A stretch of DNA of 64,000 nucleotides from assembly GCF_020615385.1 (NCBI RefSeq), contig NZ_JAJAVB010000044.1:1-64000 (forward strand), given 5' to 3'. Origin of the DNA: Jiella soli (GTDB lineage Bacteria > Pseudomonadota > Alphaproteobacteria > Rhizobiales > Rhizobiaceae). How positions within the stretch are numbered: the first letter of the stretch is position 1; the number at the start of each line of letters is the position of its first letter. The position numbers and the translations under genes are program-made. The notes beneath the pieces were generated by a model. The model did no database searches and was not told the origin of the DNA. It saw nothing but the letters and a program-made list of their open reading frames with translations. This document shows, in pieces, positions 10,581-20,864 of the stretch.

Positions 10581-11133
10581 CCGGGTTCGGCCGAGCCGGC
10601 TCCATTCCGGCCTCCTTGTCGCGGCAGCGGCCGCCGCCGCGCTCGCGGGCTGCACCGCAGGACCGCTCTATGGCGACAGGGGGATCGCGGGCACAGGTGC
10701 CTCGCTGTCTCCGGCCTCGTCCGTGCAGGCGCTCAAGGGTCGGATCGCCATCAGCGAAGCGCAGACGCGCACCGCCCAGATCGTGCGCAACGACCTCCTG
10801 TTCCGCCTGAACCGGGGCACGCCGGTGGCCGAGCCGCTCTACCGTATCCAGCTCGTCGTCTCCGGCGGCGAACAAGGCATCTCGATCGAGCCCGGCGGCG
10901 TGGCGACCTCGTCGATCTACACGCTGAACGGTCGATACCGGCTTCTGAGGGTGAGCGACAACAAGCTGATCAGCCAGGGCCACCGCGTCGCGACCGTTCC
11001 GTTCGACCGCACATCGCAGCTCTTCCAGAGTGAGCGCGCGCTTCTGGATGCGCGCCAGCAGGCCGGCGAACTCCTTGCCGGCGAACTCGAACTTGCCGTC
11101 GCATCCGCGCTGAACGGCGCCGGCGGCGCCTGA
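10567..11133 (+). CDS. lptE: LPS assembly lipoprotein LptE
   Basis: A 188-aa lipoprotein with a signal peptide and lipobox Leu-Ala-Gly-Cys (Cys29 as lipidation site), followed by an LptE-like alpha/beta domain ([39 protein letters not shown]). With LptD it inserts lipopolysaccharide into the outer membrane. The sequence is divergent, as usual for alphaproteobacterial LptE; the position between leuS and holA is the strongest support. The ATG at 10567 is chosen because it lies directly before the signal peptide. Confidence 0.85.
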   Translation: MSSSDRVRPSRLHSGLLVAAAAAAALAGCTAGPLYGDRGIAGTGASLSPASSVQALKGRIAISEAQTRTAQIVRNDLLFRLNRGTPVAEPLYRIQLVVSGGEQGISIEPGGVATSSIYTLNGRYRLLRVSDNKLISQGHRVATVPFDRTSQLFQSERALLDARQQAGELLAGELELAVASALNGAGGA

Positions 11134-11221
11134 GGGAGCGGCAGCAGCGCGGGAGAGGCTGACGAGCGCTTCCGGCGCTTGGTACAGCCCATCTGAGTCT
11201 TAAGGGAAACAGGACCGCAGG

Positions 11222-12274
11222 ATGGCGCAGAAGAAGGCATCCGAAGTCGAGGCGTTCCTCTCGCGCCCGGACTTCTCCTTCCCGCTCGTCCTTCTCTACG
11301 GGCCGGATCCCGGGCTCGTCTCCGAGCGGTCCGACCGGCTCGCGGCAGCCTCCGGCGTCGACCGCGATGATCCCTTCGCCTCGGTCACGCTCGCGGCCGA
11401 CGAGCTCGAGAAGGATATCGGCCGCCTCTACGACGAGGCGCGCACGGTGTCCATGTTCGGCGGACGCCGGCTGATCAGGGTGCGCGGAGCAGGGGCCGGC
11501 AAGTCGCTCGCCGAAGCCGCCGCCGATCTCGGCGCCGAAAAGCTCCAGGACGCGACCGTCATCATCGAGGCCGGCGACCTCAAGGGCGGGGCGGGCCTGC
11601 GGCTCAATATCGAACGGGCGAAATTCGCCATCGCGCTGCCCTGCTACCAGGACGAGGGCAGGGCGCTCGACCAGATCATCGACGAGGAGCTGAAGGCGGC
11701 CGGGCTTTCGATGGACAAGGAGGCCCGCGAGGAACTCCGCTCCCGGCTCGGCGCCAATCGCATCGCCTCGCGCGGCGAGGTGAAGAAGCTCTGCCTCTAC
11801 GCCCTCGGCACACCGACGATCACCGAGGAGGATGTCCGCGCCATCGTCGGCGACGTCTCGGCCGACACGCTGGAGGAGACGATCGACGCGGCGGTGAGCG
11901 GCGAGGTGAAGCGCCTGCCGCATCTGATCGACCGGCTGACTTCCGCCGGCACCCAGACCTTCCAGCTGCACCAGGGGCTGTTGCGCTACTTCCAGCAGCT
12001 CCTTGCCATGCGCGAGGCGGTGGAGCGAAAGGGCGAGACCGTCGCGCGGGTGATCGAGCGCCGCCGGCCCTTCTTTCGTCGCCGCCACGCCATGGAGACG
12101 GCGCTCGCGGCCTGGCCGCTCGAGGAGATCACGTCCGCGCTGGGACGGATCGAGGCGGACATCCTGGCAAGCCGCAAGGAGTCGGGGCTCGCCCTGACGA
12201 TCACCCGCAAGACCCTTCTCGACATCGCCGTCGAGGCGGCGAGGCTGCGCGCCAGAGGCCGGAGAGGCGGCTGA
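11222..12274 (+). CDS. holA: DNA polymerase III subunit delta
   Basis: A 350-aa clamp-loader delta subunit, which opens the sliding beta clamp during replication. The N-terminal AAA-like domain starts with LVLLYGPDPGLVSERSD and lacks a functional Walker A, as expected for delta. The DLKGGAGLR and QDEGRALDQIIDEELKAAG segments and the C-terminal collar domain (about residues 215-350) are typical. It is separated from lptE by 88 bp and is convergent with parB, 6 bp between stops. Confidence 0.93.
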   Translation: MAQKKASEVEAFLSRPDFSFPLVLLYGPDPGLVSERSDRLAAASGVDRDDPFASVTLAADELEKDIGRLYDEARTVSMFGGRRLIRVRGAGAGKSLAEAAADLGAEKLQDATVIIEAGDLKGGAGLRLNIERAKFAIALPCYQDEGRALDQIIDEELKAAGLSMDKEAREELRSRLGANRIASRGEVKKLCLYALGTPTITEEDVRAIVGDVSADTLEETIDAAVSGEVKRLPHLIDRLTSAGTQTFQLHQGLLRYFQQLLAMREAVERKGETVARVIERRRPFFRRRHAMETALAAWPLEEITSALGRIEADILASRKESGLALTITRKTLLDIAVEAARLRARGRRGG

Positions 12275-12280
12275 CGCGCC

Positions 12281-13246
12281 TTAGCCGGCGGCGCGAACGC
12301 GCTCGTCGGCCGGGTCCTCTTCGAGCGCCCGCAGCATCGACAGGATCGCTTCCAGCTGCGCCCGGTCGGTGAAGTCGATCCGGAGCGAGCCGCCCTTGCC
12401 CTTCGGCTTGATCGCAACCGGCAGGCCCAGACGGTCCGAAAGCCATCGCTCGCGCTGGACGAGGTCTCCGTCCTTCTCGCGGGGTGCTCGCTCCGACGCT
12501 TCATTTGCCGGCTTATTATCACCTGCGGCCAACGCCCCGGGTTCGCGTGCGAGCGCCTCCGCCTCGCGCACGCTCAGGCCCTCGGCCACGATCCGCTCTG
12601 CAAGCGCGACGGGATTGTCCGCCGTGACGACAGTGCGGGCCGCCCCGGCCGACAACTGGCCGGAGACGATCATCGCCCGCACCGCCTCCGGCAGCTTCAG
12701 GAGCCGCAGTGTATTGGCGACATGGCTGCGGCTCTTGCCGAGGATTTCGGCGAGGTCGTTCTGGGTATAGCCGTGCTCGTCGATCAGGGTCTGGTAGCCC
12801 AGCGCTTCCTCGACCGCATTGAGGTCGGTGCGCTGGATGTTCTCGATGATCGCGATCTCGAGCGACTGGCGGTCGTTGATGTCGCGCAGGACGGCCGGCA
12901 CCGCGTCGAGTCCGGCAAGCTTCGCGGCCCGCCAGCGCCGCTCGCCGGCGACGATCTCGAAACTGTCGATCCGTCCGGCCCGTGGGCGCAGGAGCAGCGG
13001 CTGGACGACTCCATGGACCCGGATCGACGTTGCGAGATCTTCGAGTTCGCCCTCGTCGAAGCTGCGCCGCGGATTGTGCGGGTTCGGCACGATGCGGTCG
13101 ATCGGCACGGTCCGCTCGGCGGGAACGCTCGGCGCCTTCGGCTGCGCCTCATAACCGCCGGCCGGCCGCGACGGAGCGGCGAGACCGGGCCCGATCAGCG
13201 AGGCCAGGCCGCGTCCGAGGCGCTGGCGCGATCTGTCTTCATTCAT
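12281..13246 (-). CDS. parB: Chromosome partitioning protein ParB
   Basis: A 321-aa CTP-dependent DNA clamp that loads at parS sites and spreads, forming the centromere-like complex with ParA. It starts with the GRGLASLIG motif. The CTPase/ParB domain (about residues 45-135) includes IVPNPHNPRR and the GERRWRA motif, followed by the HTH recognition region (YTQNDLAEILGKSRSHVANTLRLL, about residues 155-180) and a C-terminal dimerisation domain. It is 75 bp downstream of parA. Five parS-like targets are visible in this window. Confidence 0.97.
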   Translation of the reverse strand: MNEDRSRQRLGRGLASLIGPGLAAPSRPAGGYEAQPKAPSVPAERTVPIDRIVPNPHNPRRSFDEGELEDLATSIRVHGVVQPLLLRPRAGRIDSFEIVAGERRWRAAKLAGLDAVPAVLRDINDRQSLEIAIIENIQRTDLNAVEEALGYQTLIDEHGYTQNDLAEILGKSRSHVANTLRLLKLPEAVRAMIVSGQLSAGAARTVVTADNPVALAERIVAEGLSVREAEALAREPGALAAGDNKPANEASERAPREKDGDLVQRERWLSDRLGLPVAIKPKGKGGSLRIDFTDRAQLEAILSMLRALEEDPADERVRAAG

Positions 13247-13321
13247 TCACCGATCTCCTCGTTCACTCAGGCCGGGCCGGCATCCTTAGGGAAGGCAGAG
13301 TAGGGCAGGGCATCGCGAACC

Positions 13322-14131
<810 letters not shown>

Positions 14132-14238
14132 CGGCTCAGCTCCGTCTTAGCTCGAGGAACGAAGAAACCCCTTTGCCGGCGGGTGAGAGAGCGCCCACAC
14201 CTGCATCCGGAGGCTTGTCGCTGGCCGCGACCGGCTGC

Positions 14239-14967
14239 TCAGCGCGGCGCGATATCGCCGATTTCGAGAACGACCGATCCGTCATCGAGCCCCGATTCGT
14301 GCTTTACCACGCTGAATCGCCAATGGGCAGCCGCTTCGGTAATTTCCTGTTCATGATTGCGCCCCTTGGGGAAAAAGCAGCGCGCCGAACCGGAAAGATG
14401 CGGGCCCACGAGGCCGAGGAGTTCGTCGAGCGAGGCCAGGGCGCGGGCCGTGACGATCTCGGCCCCCTCAAGGGCCGCGCTGCAATCCTCGATCCGGGCG
14501 GCCAGCACCGTCCCGGCCGCGCCGATCTCGCGCTGCGCCGTCCGGAGAAAGGCCGCCTTCTTGGCATTGCTCTCGACGAGATCGACGGATGCACCCGGCC
14601 GGCACGCGGCGATCACGAGGCCTGGCAGTCCGGCGCCGGAACCGAGATCGACGCTCCGGCCGAAGGAGGGAAGCAGCCGCTCCAGCACGGTCGAATCGGC
14701 GATATGGCGCATCCAGACGTCGCCGATCGTCGAGGGCGCGACGAGATTGATCCGATCCTGCCACGCCGTCAGCAGCGCGACATAGCGATCGAGCCGCTCC
14801 ATTGTTTCACGTGAAACCTCGAAGCGCCGCGTGAACTCCGCCCGGCCGAGTTCCTGGGCCCGCGCGACATCGCGGGGCCGGGGCTTCGGCGCCGAACGGG
14901 CAGGCTTCTGCGGCCTGCGCTTCTGCGGCGACGTCCAGTCGGCGTGCGGATCGCGGTCACGCCGCAC
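14239..14967 (-). CDS. rsmG: 16S rRNA (guanine527-N7)-methyltransferase RsmG
   Basis: A 242-aa SAM-dependent methyltransferase (GidB) that methylates G527 of 16S rRNA. The SAM-binding motif is [15 protein letters not shown], with [12 protein letters not shown] following. The first 45 residues are a basic extension ([17 protein letters not shown]) beyond the usual start, so a downstream start is possible. The 5' end overlaps mnmG by 11 bp. The F-E-V-S-R-E-T segment is encoded by a near-perfect parS site at 14803-14818. Confidence 0.93.
   Translation of the reverse strand: MRRDRDPHADWTSPQKRRPQKPARSAPKPRPRDVARAQELGRAEFTRRFEVSRETMERLDRYVALLTAWQDRINLVAPSTIGDVWMRHIADSTVLERLLPSFGRSVDLGSGAGLPGLVIAACRPGASVDLVESNAKKAAFLRTAQREIGAAGTVLAARIEDCSAALEGAEIVTARALASLDELLGLVGPHLSGSARCFFPKGRNHEQEITEAAAHWRFSVVKHESGLDDGSVVLEIGDIAPR
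14803..14818. promoter_or_regulatory. parS site 2 (inside rsmG)
   Basis: TGTTTCACGTGAAACC differs from the parS consensus only in the last base and holds the full palindromic core GTTTCACGTGAAAC. It lies in rsmG, less than 1 kb upstream of parA, where parS is known in many bacteria. This is the best match in the window. Confidence 0.9.
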
Positions 14968-16852
14968 GGGCGATCTCCTCGCGCCGGACGGCCAGGAGAA
15001 TCAGCGCCAGCGCCGCCGGCGTCATGCCGTCGATGCGCTCCGCCTCGGCGATTGAGCGGGGGCGGCGCGCGGTCAGCTTCTGCTTCAGCTCGGTCGAAAG
15101 GCCCGCCAGCTGCGAAAAGTCGAGCCCGTCGGGAATCGCCCGCGCCTCGTCCCGGCGCAGCCTGTCCTGGTCGCGCTGCTGGCGCTCCAGATAGACGTCA
15201 TAGGCCGCTTCGATCTCGATCCGCTCCTGCGTCTTCGCGTCGATCGCGCCGAGTTCCGGCCAGATCACGGCAAGGCGCGGCAGGTCGACATCTGCCTGCG
15301 ACAGAAGCTGCCAGGCCGTGCGCCGGCGCCCGTCCCGGTTGACCACGATGCCGTGGCAACCGGCCTCCGGCGGCGTCAGCGTCAGGGCCTCCAGCGCCTT
15401 CCGTGCCGTAGTGATCGCGGCCTCGCTCGCTTCGAAGACGGCGCCGCGTTCCGCGCTGGCGATCCCGAGCGAGATCGCCAGCGGGGTCAGCCGGCGGTCG
15501 GCATTGTCGGCCCTGAGCGACAGGCGGAACTCCGCCCGCGAGGTGAACATGCGATAGGGCTCGGTGACGCCGGTGCGGGTGAGGTCGTCGATCATCACGC
15601 CGATATAGGCGTCGGCCCGCCCGAAGATGACCGGCTCCGCCCCGCCGGCAAGGCGGGCGGCGTTGAGGCCGGCGACGAGCCCCTGCGCAGCGGCCTCCTC
15701 ATATCCCGTGGTGCCGTTGATCTGGCCGGCGAGGAACAGGCCGTCGGCCTTCAGCACCGCCAGCGAGCGGGAGAGTTCACGCGGATCGACATAGTCGTAT
15801 TCGATGGCATAGCCGGGCTTCAGGATCCGGACCGTCTCGAGCCCGGGGATCGAGCGCAGGAAGGCTTCCTGCACATCCTCCGGCAGCGAGGTCGACAGCC
15901 CGTTGGGGTAGACCGTGTCGTCGCCGAGACCTTCCGGCTCCAGGAAGACCTGGTGGCCGTCCCGGTCGGCGAACTTGACCACCTTGTCCTCGATCGACGG
16001 GCAATAGCGCGGGCCGGTTCCCTCGATCCTGCCGGAATAGAGCGCCGACCGCGCGAGGTTGTCGCGGATGATGCGGTGCGTCTCGGGCGTCGTGCGGGTG
16101 ATGCCGCAGTCGATCTGCGGATTGGCGATGGCGGTCGTCAGGAAGGAGAAAGGGACGGGATCCGTATCCGGCCGCTGCATCTCCAGCGAGGTCCAGTCGA
16201 TGCTGCGGCCGTCCAGGCGGGCGGGCGTGCCGGTCTTCAGCCGGCCGAGCCTCAGCCCGAGCCGGGCGAGCGTGCCCGACAGGCCGACCGTCGGATCCTC
16301 GCCCATGCGACCGGCCGGGATTTGCCGGTCGCCGATATGGATCAGGCCGGAGAGGAAGGTGCCGGTGGTGATGACCACCGCCCGGCAGGCGATCCGCCGT
16401 CCATCGGCGAGCGTGACGCCGGTGACGCGGTTCTCGCCGTCGAGTTCGAGATCGAAGACGTCGCCCTCGACGACGTCGAGGCCAGGATGATCGCGGATCG
16501 CGGCCTGCATCGCCGCCCGGTAGAGCCGGCGGTCGGCCTGGGTGCGGGGGCCGCGCACGGCCGGGCCCTTCGAGCGGTTGAGCAGCCGGAACTGGATGCC
16601 CGCCGCATCCGCGACGCGTCCCATCAGCCCGCCCAGCGCGTCGATCTCGCGCACGAGATGGCCCTTGCCGATGCCGCCTATCGCCGGATTGCAGCTCATC
16701 GCGCCCACCGTATCGAAGCGGTGGGTGACGAGGATCGTCTTCGCGCCGGCCCGGGCAGCGGCACTCGCAGCCTCGCAGCCGGCATGGCCGCCACCGACGA
16801 CGACGACGTCGCAGGACGAGGGGAGGGGCCGGTCGGGGGCAAGAACGGTCAT
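14957..16852 (-). CDS. mnmG: tRNA uridine-5-carboxymethylaminomethyl modification enzyme MnmG
   Basis: A 631-aa FAD-dependent protein that with MnmE installs cmnm5U34 in tRNA anticodons. The FAD Rossmann motif [14 protein letters not shown] lies at about residues 15-28, the MnmG signature [22 protein letters not shown] follows, and the C-terminal helical MnmE/tRNA-binding domain is complete. The start is placed at 16852 because the family begins just before the Rossmann strand; 71 further in-frame codons upstream have no family character. Its partner gene mnmE is 2.4 kb away, separated by three unrelated genes. Confidence 0.96.
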   Translation of the reverse strand: MTVLAPDRPLPSSCDVVVVGGGHAGCEAASAAARAGAKTILVTHRFDTVGAMSCNPAIGGIGKGHLVREIDALGGLMGRVADAAGIQFRLLNRSKGPAVRGPRTQADRRLYRAAMQAAIRDHPGLDVVEGDVFDLELDGENRVTGVTLADGRRIACRAVVITTGTFLSGLIHIGDRQIPAGRMGEDPTVGLSGTLARLGLRLGRLKTGTPARLDGRSIDWTSLEMQRPDTDPVPFSFLTTAIANPQIDCGITRTTPETHRIIRDNLARSALYSGRIEGTGPRYCPSIEDKVVKFADRDGHQVFLEPEGLGDDTVYPNGLSTSLPEDVQEAFLRSIPGLETVRILKPGYAIEYDYVDPRELSRSLAVLKADGLFLAGQINGTTGYEEAAAQGLVAGLNAARLAGGAEPVIFGRADAYIGVMIDDLTRTGVTEPYRMFTSRAEFRLSLRADNADRRLTPLAISLGIASAERGAVFEASEAAITTARKALEALTLTPPEAGCHGIVVNRDGRRRTAWQLLSQADVDLPRLAVIWPELGAIDAKTQERIEIEAAYDVYLERQQRDQDRLRRDEARAIPDGLDFSQLAGLSTELKQKLTARRPRSIAEAERIDGMTPAALALILLAVRREEIARAA

Positions 16853-17016
16853 GGCGGCAACAATGGGTTCGGGTGCAGGGAACTGAGACCGCGGGCGTGC
16901 TGTCCGCACGGCAGGACCATCGCCGGCCGTTTTCGCTGAGCGGTCTTTCGCGGTAGACTGTCTATAGGTGAAACCGGCCGGGCGGACAACGCCGGCGACA
17001 GGGAGGCCGACCGAGC

Positions 17017-17583
17017 ATGAGCCTGTCGGAGATGACGCCCTGGACACCCGAAGAGTTCTTCGCATGGCAGGAGCGGCAGGACGAGCGGTATGAATTCGTC
17101 TCAGGCTTCCCTGCGAAGATGATGACCGGGGCGTCGAACCGGCATGATGTTATTGTCGCCAATCTCATCGGCGAGCTGGGCGCAAGGCTACGGGGAACGC
17201 CCTGCCGTGCGTTCACCGGAGACGGCGCCGTCGAGACGCGCCCCGGCCAGATCCGCCGGCCGGATGCCGGAATCGATTGCGGCGCGTTCGATCCCGATGG
17301 CTATCTTGCGGCCGAGCCGACGGTGGTCTTCGAGGTTCTGTCGCCCTCGACTCCCGACTTCGACCGGCTGCGCAAGGTGGAGGAATACAAGGCGGTCCCG
17401 ACGATCCGGCACGTCGTGATCGTCGAGCCGACACGCCCGCAGGTCCTGGTCGGGTCCAGGGAGGAGGGCGGAGACTGGCGGGCAGAGGAGATCCTCGGTC
17501 TCGGCGGTTCGGTTGGGCTCGCCACGATTGGTATCACGCTACCCATGGCGGAAATCCACGATCGTCTGACATTCGAATCGTGA
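17017..17583 (+). CDS. Uma2-family putative endonuclease (first copy)
   Basis: A 188-aa DUF820/Uma2 protein with a restriction-endonuclease-like PD-(D/E)XK fold. Motifs are N-terminal [17 protein letters not shown], then RPDAGIDCG (catalytic Asp) and [10 protein letters not shown] (catalytic Glu), with [16 protein letters not shown]. Uma2 proteins are often scattered in multiple copies; their biological role is unsettled. It stands between mnmG and chaC on the opposite strand to the mnm genes, interrupting a conserved gene block. A second Uma2 gene is at 43.6 kb. Confidence 0.88.
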   Translation: MSLSEMTPWTPEEFFAWQERQDERYEFVSGFPAKMMTGASNRHDVIVANLIGELGARLRGTPCRAFTGDGAVETRPGQIRRPDAGIDCGAFDPDGYLAAEPTVVFEVLSPSTPDFDRLRKVEEYKAVPTIRHVVIVEPTRPQVLVGSREEGGDWRAEEILGLGGSVGLATIGITLPMAEIHDRLTFES

Positions 17584-17802
17584 TGCACTGCCGCGGACAT
17601 GGTCGGCTCGTTCAGCCAAACCGCCGGCGTATGCATCTCATACCATTCCGTATGATCAATTGGCCCCGCGTGGCGAGCTGCGTTGGACGCAACGTCAACC
17701 GTAAGGGGCCTTTACCGCCCCCACCGATCCGATACGCTCCAATCGACCGACCCGCCTGAAACCTCCGCATAGGCCAGAGCGGACGAACTTGCAGCAGCTG
17801 GT

Positions 17803-18549
17803 GTGCAGGACCGCCTTTTCGTGACAGCCGATTCCCCAGAACGTCCTGTCGTCCCTCCGCCCGGGATCTCCCTGACGCAGGACCTCGTCGCCCTGACGAT
17901 CCGCGAGAAGCCGGACCTCGGTCCGGAGCCTGGCTGGACCCATTTGACGGAGGCCGAACTCGACGCCCTCGCGGAGGAATATCGGGCGGAGAGCCACGGC
18001 GAGCCGCTGTGGATCTTCGCCTATGGCTCGCTGATCTGGAAGCCGGACTTCGACGCCGTCGCTCACAGGCGCGGGACGGCCTATGGCTGGCATCGCTCCT
18101 TCTGCCTGAAGATGACGCGCTGGCGGGGCTCGCCCGAGCAGCCCGGCCTGATGATGGCGCTCGAACGGGGCGGGCGCTGCGACGGCGTCATCTACCGCCT
18201 GCGCGAGGAGGATCGACACGCACAGATCCGACGGGTGCTCCACCGGGAGATCCGGTTCCGCGAGAACGTGTCGATGGCCCGCTGGGTGCCGGTCCATACG
18301 GCGGAGGGCAAGGTGAAGGCGCTGACCTTCTGGGCGGGGCCGCGCGGCGAACGCATCGCGAGCAAGCTGCCGCTCGATGAGGTCGCGCATATTCTCGCGC
18401 GCGCCTGCGGCCATGTCGGCTCCTGCGCCGAATATCTCTTCAATACGGTCCGGCATCTGGAAGAGTTCGGCATCCGCGACCGCAATCTCTGGCGCCTGCA
18501 GGAACTGGTCGCGGAGGAAATCCGGGCCATCCACTGCGAGGCGGCCTGA
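17803..18549 (+). CDS. ChaC-like gamma-glutamylcyclotransferase
   Basis: A protein of about 248 aa of the glutathione-specific gamma-glutamylcyclotransferase family (ChaC), which cleaves glutathione to 5-oxoproline and Cys-Gly. The signature FAYGSLIWKPDF (about residues 72-83) is the substrate-binding loop, followed by G-W-H-R-S-F-C. The catalytic Glu is expected in the central region (ERGGRCDGVIYRL). The start is uncertain: GTG 17803 is given, but GTG 17821 is an alternative and neither has a good ribosome binding site. The 17584-17802 gap shows no clear gene. Confidence 0.88.
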   Translation: MQDRLFVTADSPERPVVPPPGISLTQDLVALTIREKPDLGPEPGWTHLTEAELDALAEEYRAESHGEPLWIFAYGSLIWKPDFDAVAHRRGTAYGWHRSFCLKMTRWRGSPEQPGLMMALERGGRCDGVIYRLREEDRHAQIRRVLHREIRFRENVSMARWVPVHTAEGKVKALTFWAGPRGERIASKLPLDEVAHILARACGHVGSCAEYLFNTVRHLEEFGIRDRNLWRLQELVAEEIRAIHCEAA

Positions 18550-18710
18550 GTGCGGTGTCCGGTCGGATAGTTCGGATACCGTCGGAGCCCGTCCGGCGTC
18601 TGAGCCTCCCGACGTCCCTCATTTCGAAGGCATCAGCCGGATCCTATATGAGCCGCACGGGGGGACAGTCCTGCTTTCGCGCTCGCGCCACAGGAAGCCA
18701 TGGTCTTCCG

Positions 18711-19238
18711 TCAGTCCGGCCGTACCGGCGCATCCTTCAGGCGCGCCATCCAGAGCGTGTCGACGAGCACTCCGTCCCGGATCACTGCGGCACGGGCGAC
18801 ACCTTCCTCGACGAAGCCAGCCCGCTCGTAGAGCGCGATCGCAGCCTCATTGTCGACCATCACGTCGAGTTCGAGCCGGGTGAGCCCCAGCCAATTGTCA
18901 CCCAGGTCGATCAATGCGGTCAGAAGACGCCAGCCGATTCCCTGACGCAGATAGGCGTCGTGGACGCCCATGCCGATCTGGCCGACATGCGACCGCCGAC
19001 CGGCGAGGCGGTTGAGGCTGGCCGTCCCCACGATCGTCTCGCCCCGGCAGGCGACGAGGAGGGTCGGTCCCGGCTTGCCACTCTCGAACAGCCTGCGCTT
19101 CGTGGCCTCGACCGATTCGAAGGGCAGGCGCAGAGTGTTGCGACGATAGCCCGGGAGGTTCGCCAGCGCGGCGAGACCGGCCGCATCGGCGGGTTCGGCC
19201 GCACGGACGACGAGGTCCGGCTTGGAAAGGGCGGTCAT
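18711..19238 (-). CDS. GNAT-family N-acetyltransferase
   Basis: A 175-aa acetyltransferase with the GNAT acetyl-CoA site around GMGVHDAYLRQGIGWRLL (Q/R-x-x-G-x-G/A type motif) and the C-terminal YERAGFVEEG strand-helix. N-terminal residues PADAAGLAALANLPGYRRNTL resemble acetyltransferases of the L-amino-acid/RimJ-like group; the substrate cannot be assigned. Its start is only 4 bp after the mnmE stop, so it is probably cotranscribed with and coupled to mnmE. Confidence 0.85.
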   Translation of the reverse strand: MTALSKPDLVVRAAEPADAAGLAALANLPGYRRNTLRLPFESVEATKRRLFESGKPGPTLLVACRGETIVGTASLNRLAGRRSHVGQIGMGVHDAYLRQGIGWRLLTALIDLGDNWLGLTRLELDVMVDNEAAIALYERAGFVEEGVARAAVIRDGVLVDTLWMARLKDAPVRPD

Positions 19239-19242
19239 GGGC

Positions 19243-20676
19243 TCACTTCCCGATGCAGAACTCCGAGAAGATCACGTCGAGGAGATCTTCGACACCGATC
19301 TGGCCGGTGAGCGCGCCGAGCCGGTTCGACGCGCGGCGCAAGGTCTCAGCCCCGACCTCGGCCGGCGCGTCCGGGCGCTCGACGAACTCGTCGAGGATCC
19401 GGACGGCATCGGTCACGAGTTCGCGCTGGCGTGTGCGGATCGGGATGCCGCTTTCGGCCCCGCCAAAGGCTTCCTTCGCGAGTTCCGCGATCCGCTCGAC
19501 CAGCGCCGGCAGGCCTTCGCCGGTCTTGGCCGACACGGCGAAGTCGAACTTGAAATTCGTCCATTCGCTCCCGAGCCGGGCGGTCAGGCCGCGCGGCGCC
19601 GGGCGATCCATCTTCGTTCGGATGGTCAGGATCTTGCGCCGGCCCCTGGCCGACCCCTGCGCGATATCCTCGAGCGCGGCATCGGCGGCCAGCAGCATCG
19701 GATGTTTCACGTGGGACAATAGATCGGTGATCCGGGCGAGAGGACCATGCCCGGACGTCTGCGCGTCGACCAGCGCCAGGACGAGATCGGCCTCGTCCAT
19801 CACTGCCTTCGCCCGCTCGATCCCGATCGCTTCGACCTCGTCGGAGGTCTCGCGGATCCCGGCCGTGTCGGAAAAGCGGACGGGAATGCCGCGGAGATTG
19901 AGCGTCGCCTCGATGACGTCGCGCGTCGTTCCCGGCACCTCGGTGACGATCGCCACCTCACGGTCGACCAACGCGTTGAGGAGGCTCGACTTGCCGGCAT
20001 TCGGCGCGCCGACGATCGCAACCTTGTAGCCGGAGCGCAGGATCTCGCCGCGATCGGCGCGCTCCAGATGGGCGCGCATCTCGCCGAGCAGCGCCGCAAC
20101 CGCTGCCTTGGCGTCGGAGCCGACGGTATCGCCGACATCGCCCTCGTCGGAGAAGTCGAAGGACGCTTCGATCCCGGCCCGGATCCTGGTCAGCCGCTCC
20201 ATCCAGCCCCCGTAGAGGCCGCGCAGCAAGCCTCCGGCCTGGGCGACGGCGGCCTTGCGCTGGCCCTCCGTCTCGGCCGCCACGAGATCGGCCAGGCCCT
20301 CGGCCTCGGTCAGGTCGATCCGCCCGTTCTCGAAGGCGCGGCGGGTGAATTCGCCGGCCTCGGCGAGGCGCACGCCGTCGATCGCCGTCAGCGCGGCGAG
20401 CGTGGCCTCCACCACGGCCGACCCGCCATGCAGGTGGAACTCGGCAATGTCCTCGCCGGTCGCCGTCTGCGGCCCGTCGAAGAACAGCGCGATCCCCCGG
20501 TCGATGGTTTCGCCGGCGGCATCGCGAAAGCGGCGCAGGCTCGCGCGGCGGCCGGGCGGCACGCCGCCTGCGACCCGTTCCAGGGCGGCGCGGGCGCCGG
20601 GCCCGCTGACCCGGACGACCGCGACACCGGAGGGCAGGGCGCCGGACGAGAGCGCGGCTATGGTGTCGGACTGCAT
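19243..20676 (-). CDS. mnmE: tRNA modification GTPase MnmE
   Basis: A 477-aa GTPase that partners MnmG in wobble-uridine modification. It has the N-terminal formyl-THF-binding domain (DTIAALSSGALPSGVAVVRVSGP), the GTPase domain with G1 GAPNAGKSS, G3 DTAG and G4 TKMD, and ends in the essential C-x-G-K motif (CIGK). The start is set at 20676 because family proteins begin at the DTIAA segment. A weak parS-like site lies within it. The GNAT gene follows within 4 bp. Confidence 0.96.
   Translation of the reverse strand: MQSDTIAALSSGALPSGVAVVRVSGPGARAALERVAGGVPPGRRASLRRFRDAAGETIDRGIALFFDGPQTATGEDIAEFHLHGGSAVVEATLAALTAIDGVRLAEAGEFTRRAFENGRIDLTEAEGLADLVAAETEGQRKAAVAQAGGLLRGLYGGWMERLTRIRAGIEASFDFSDEGDVGDTVGSDAKAAVAALLGEMRAHLERADRGEILRSGYKVAIVGAPNAGKSSLLNALVDREVAIVTEVPGTTRDVIEATLNLRGIPVRFSDTAGIRETSDEVEAIGIERAKAVMDEADLVLALVDAQTSGHGPLARITDLLSHVKHPMLLAADAALEDIAQGSARGRRKILTIRTKMDRPAPRGLTARLGSEWTNFKFDFAVSAKTGEGLPALVERIAELAKEAFGGAESGIPIRTRQRELVTDAVRILDEFVERPDAPAEVGAETLRRASNRLGALTGQIGVEDLLDVIFSEFCIGK
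19703..19718. promoter_or_regulatory. Degenerate parS-like site 3 (inside mnmE)
   Basis: TGTTTCACGTGGGACA keeps the TGTTTCACGTG half and differs from consensus at two positions. It encodes an ordinary MnmE segment (H-V-K-H), so it may be chance. Confidence 0.35.
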
Positions 20677-20864
20677 AAGCGGGAAACTCTCCGAAGGGTC
20701 GAGGGCCTTCAAGACTGGCCAAAGGAGATCAGCTTCCGGCGGCGGACGCAAGCGACGGCGTCGCCCGCCGGAACGGGGCGCGGACATCTTCCGCGCCAAT
20801 TTGCCCTTTTCGAACCGGCCCCGGCGCCATAGGCTTCCGCCCCGAACAGGCCGGAGCGAACATC

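Noticed and set aside
7473-10655. 1060-codon minus-strand frame across leuS.
   Set aside because: Only its last 95 codons (brnT) are real; the rest is antisense to leuS without family motifs.
16853-17065. 71-codon N-terminal extension of mnmG.
   Set aside because: The family starts just before the FAD motif, and the extension overlaps the start of a divergent Uma2 gene.
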